Positions 62,316-64,000 of a stretch of DNA of 64,000 nucleotides are shown in pieces. The notes under the pieces were generated by a model. It ran no database searches and had not been told where the DNA came from. It saw only the letters and a program-made list of their open reading frames with translations. Both the position numbers and the translations under genes were made by a program. Each line of letters begins with the position of its first letter. The first letter of the stretch is position 1. The DNA is from Serinus canaria (taxonomy: Eukaryota; Chordata; Aves; Passeriformes; Fringillidae), in assembly GCF_022539315.1 (NCBI RefSeq), contig NC_066313.1:35253059-35317058 (forward strand). The letters are read 5' to 3'.

Positions 62316-64000
62316 CTTCAAACACTTTATCATACTATCTGTCCATCTATGTCCCATGAAGATAATTAATGGAAGCAGAATCAGGGTCCTGATGTAGGCT
62401 AGAGAGGAAGATGCTAAGCACTTGGCTGATTTTTTAGTTTTTCCTGCTAGAGGGTATGACATAGAGGCAAAGAAATAAAAGCTAGCTGACAAAAGTGTTT
62501 ACAAGCCTATTAATGAATATGTAGTATGGCCAGGCAAGATATCCAGAAAGTATACCTACAATGTAAAGATTGTCCCTTATTTCTAGAAATCCTTTTTCTG
62601 TGAAGGCAGTTTCCAGAATATCATCTTTCATTGGAACCAAAATAGCTCCAAACTTCTTTGTTTCAATTCTGGTCTATATTTTATGGGCAATAGCTAACAG
62701 GGATCACAGGACACAGTGATATTAAAAACAAGAAGACAAAAACAGAAAATAATTCTGATGCTCAAACAAGAATAGCAGTATTTTAGGAACATGGTTTAAT
62801 TTCCTGTCTATAATATAGTCCAATTTAGGATTACTTGCTTCTGTATTCAGATACTTTTAAATTTTACTGTAATACCAATAGAAGAAGAAAGTGTAATTTA
62901 AATAATCTTGCTTACAAAACCAATAAAACAGTAAAAAATCCAAAGGTTCTGATTCCATTTGTTTTTCCATGTCACATGCCTTTCCCATGAAGTCACCTTA
63001 TAGCACTGATGCTGCCTTTAATCCACAAACATAAACAGTGTTCCTGCTAATGCCAGTAGAATCTAGGTGACTTTAAGCATTCAACAGACAAATCAATAAA
63101 TATTTTAATAGAACCAGGAAAGCTCGCCTTGAAAGGAAACTATCTAGAGTAACACATTTCCATAAATACGTTTCCCTTGAAGAAAATTCCCAGAATCTAT
63201 CTTTATTCGAGAACCAAAAACCCACCAAAATATATTCTTTTACTTTTTTCTGTGGCTAATGAGGCAGATGTATCCCACAGGGCATTCCAGAGACTCACTA
63301 AAAATTACAGTGATAGGCATGTATAAATGTGAAAATTTGGCTTCAAGTTAAAGCAAGCACTTCTACTTCCTCTTTGTTCCTCAAGAGAGAGTAGCATTTT
63401 CATATTACTGTTCATCCCACCTCTCAGGAGTTGTCTGTCACAGGATAACTTCTTTGCAGGAAAGGTTCCCTCATTGCACCCACAAGTGACTTCAAAGGAA
63501 TAGTAGATAATCAGTTAAGGGCAGGTGCCTCATTTCTGAATAAACCAAGCTCAGTGACATAATTTTCTAGGTATTAGTGAAAATATTTTTTTCTAGAGAC
63601 CTCAGTAATTATTTTCAAGGTTTCTCTTTTTTAAGTATAGACAGAGAAGCAATTCTTCACCCATTAAATATGTATGTGTCAGACAGTAAACACATAATTG
63701 ATGCAATCTTCCCTCTCCATGTTGATATTCGAAGCCAGCCTCAATTTTCTGAACCACTTAGTTGCGTCAAATAGCTTTCCAGATCTCTTTATACTCACCA
63801 CAGTTCATCCAGAATTACTTTTGCTCGTGGGACCAGTCTCACAATTTTAAAGAACATTGAGTATTCCTTTAATAACCCAGAGTATTCTTTTCTCCATTAG
63901 TTAGCTGCTCCACTTTTTAAAAAAATATTTCAAAACCTGAAACTATGGAAGTTAATTCCCCATGTAAAGACATTTTATTGATCATAAAGACCTTGGCAAA
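62316..64000. other. Unique AT-rich sequence to window end
   Basis: No gene, RNA gene or repeat family recognised beyond the CR1. The frame at 63577-63774 has no recognisable domain. Confidence 0.45.

Overview
The window looks like a non-coding stretch of a bird genome. The basis is the repeat content. I recognise at least six CR1 non-LTR retrotransposon copies, the dominant LINE of birds, with the avian-type 3' end (the 'ggttggaagg..ccttaaagatcat' block in antisense copies and an ATTCTATG-type tail in sense copies). I also see several solo-LTR-like elements of the kinds common in avian genomes. No mammalian L1, Alu or B-type SINEs were seen. The sequence is AT-rich by eye, with a few GC-richer islands that coincide with LTR-like elements. 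Repeat families were recognised from knowledge of CR1 and avian LTR sequences, not from a database search.

No host protein-coding exon, tRNA, rRNA or other RNA gene could be supported. Open reading frames are short and scattered on both strands. The longest (208 codons, minus, 19839-20465; 196 codons, plus, 53560-54150) resemble no family I know, and the first opens on GTG rather than ATG. The window is best read as a gene desert or the inside of a very long intron.

Layout. 1-9 kb: mostly unique sequence with a GC-rich LTR-like block (1.14-1.69 kb, minus), a 100-bp tandem duplication (2.0-2.2 kb), a 32-bp duplication (4.2 kb) and a sense CR1 3' end (5.36-5.92 kb). 9.7-10.0 kb: a compact 303-bp LTR-like element with candidate GCTC target duplications. 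15.9-16.5 kb: a solo LTR on the minus strand, the clearest of the set. 16.5-25.8 kb: unique. 25.8-27.0 kb: a decayed antisense CR1 that keeps endonuclease-region and 3'-end sequence but lacks the reverse-transcriptase core. 30.07-30.47 kb: a sense CR1 piece. 34.1-34.3 kb: the 3' part of a sense LTR. 34.3-49.6 kb: unique, AT-rich. 49.6-50.36 kb: a strongly C/T-rich block of uncertain, possibly LTR, origin. 50.9 kb: a short CR1 3' end.

The last 9 kb is a repeat graveyard. An antisense CR1 reverse-transcriptase fossil (55.4-56.5 kb) is interrupted by a short opposite-strand CR1 tail that has grown into an (ATTCT)18(ATTCC)6 microsatellite. A minus-strand LTR-like, CpG-containing block lies at 57.5-58.6 kb. 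A second antisense CR1 (60.44-62.32 kb) is split by a 781-bp TG...CA insertion flanked by a perfect 5-bp duplication, which gives an unambiguous order of insertion.

Nothing suggests a working gene system. The informative content is the nested transposon history, two repeat-expansion loci and a few candidate regulatory stretches.
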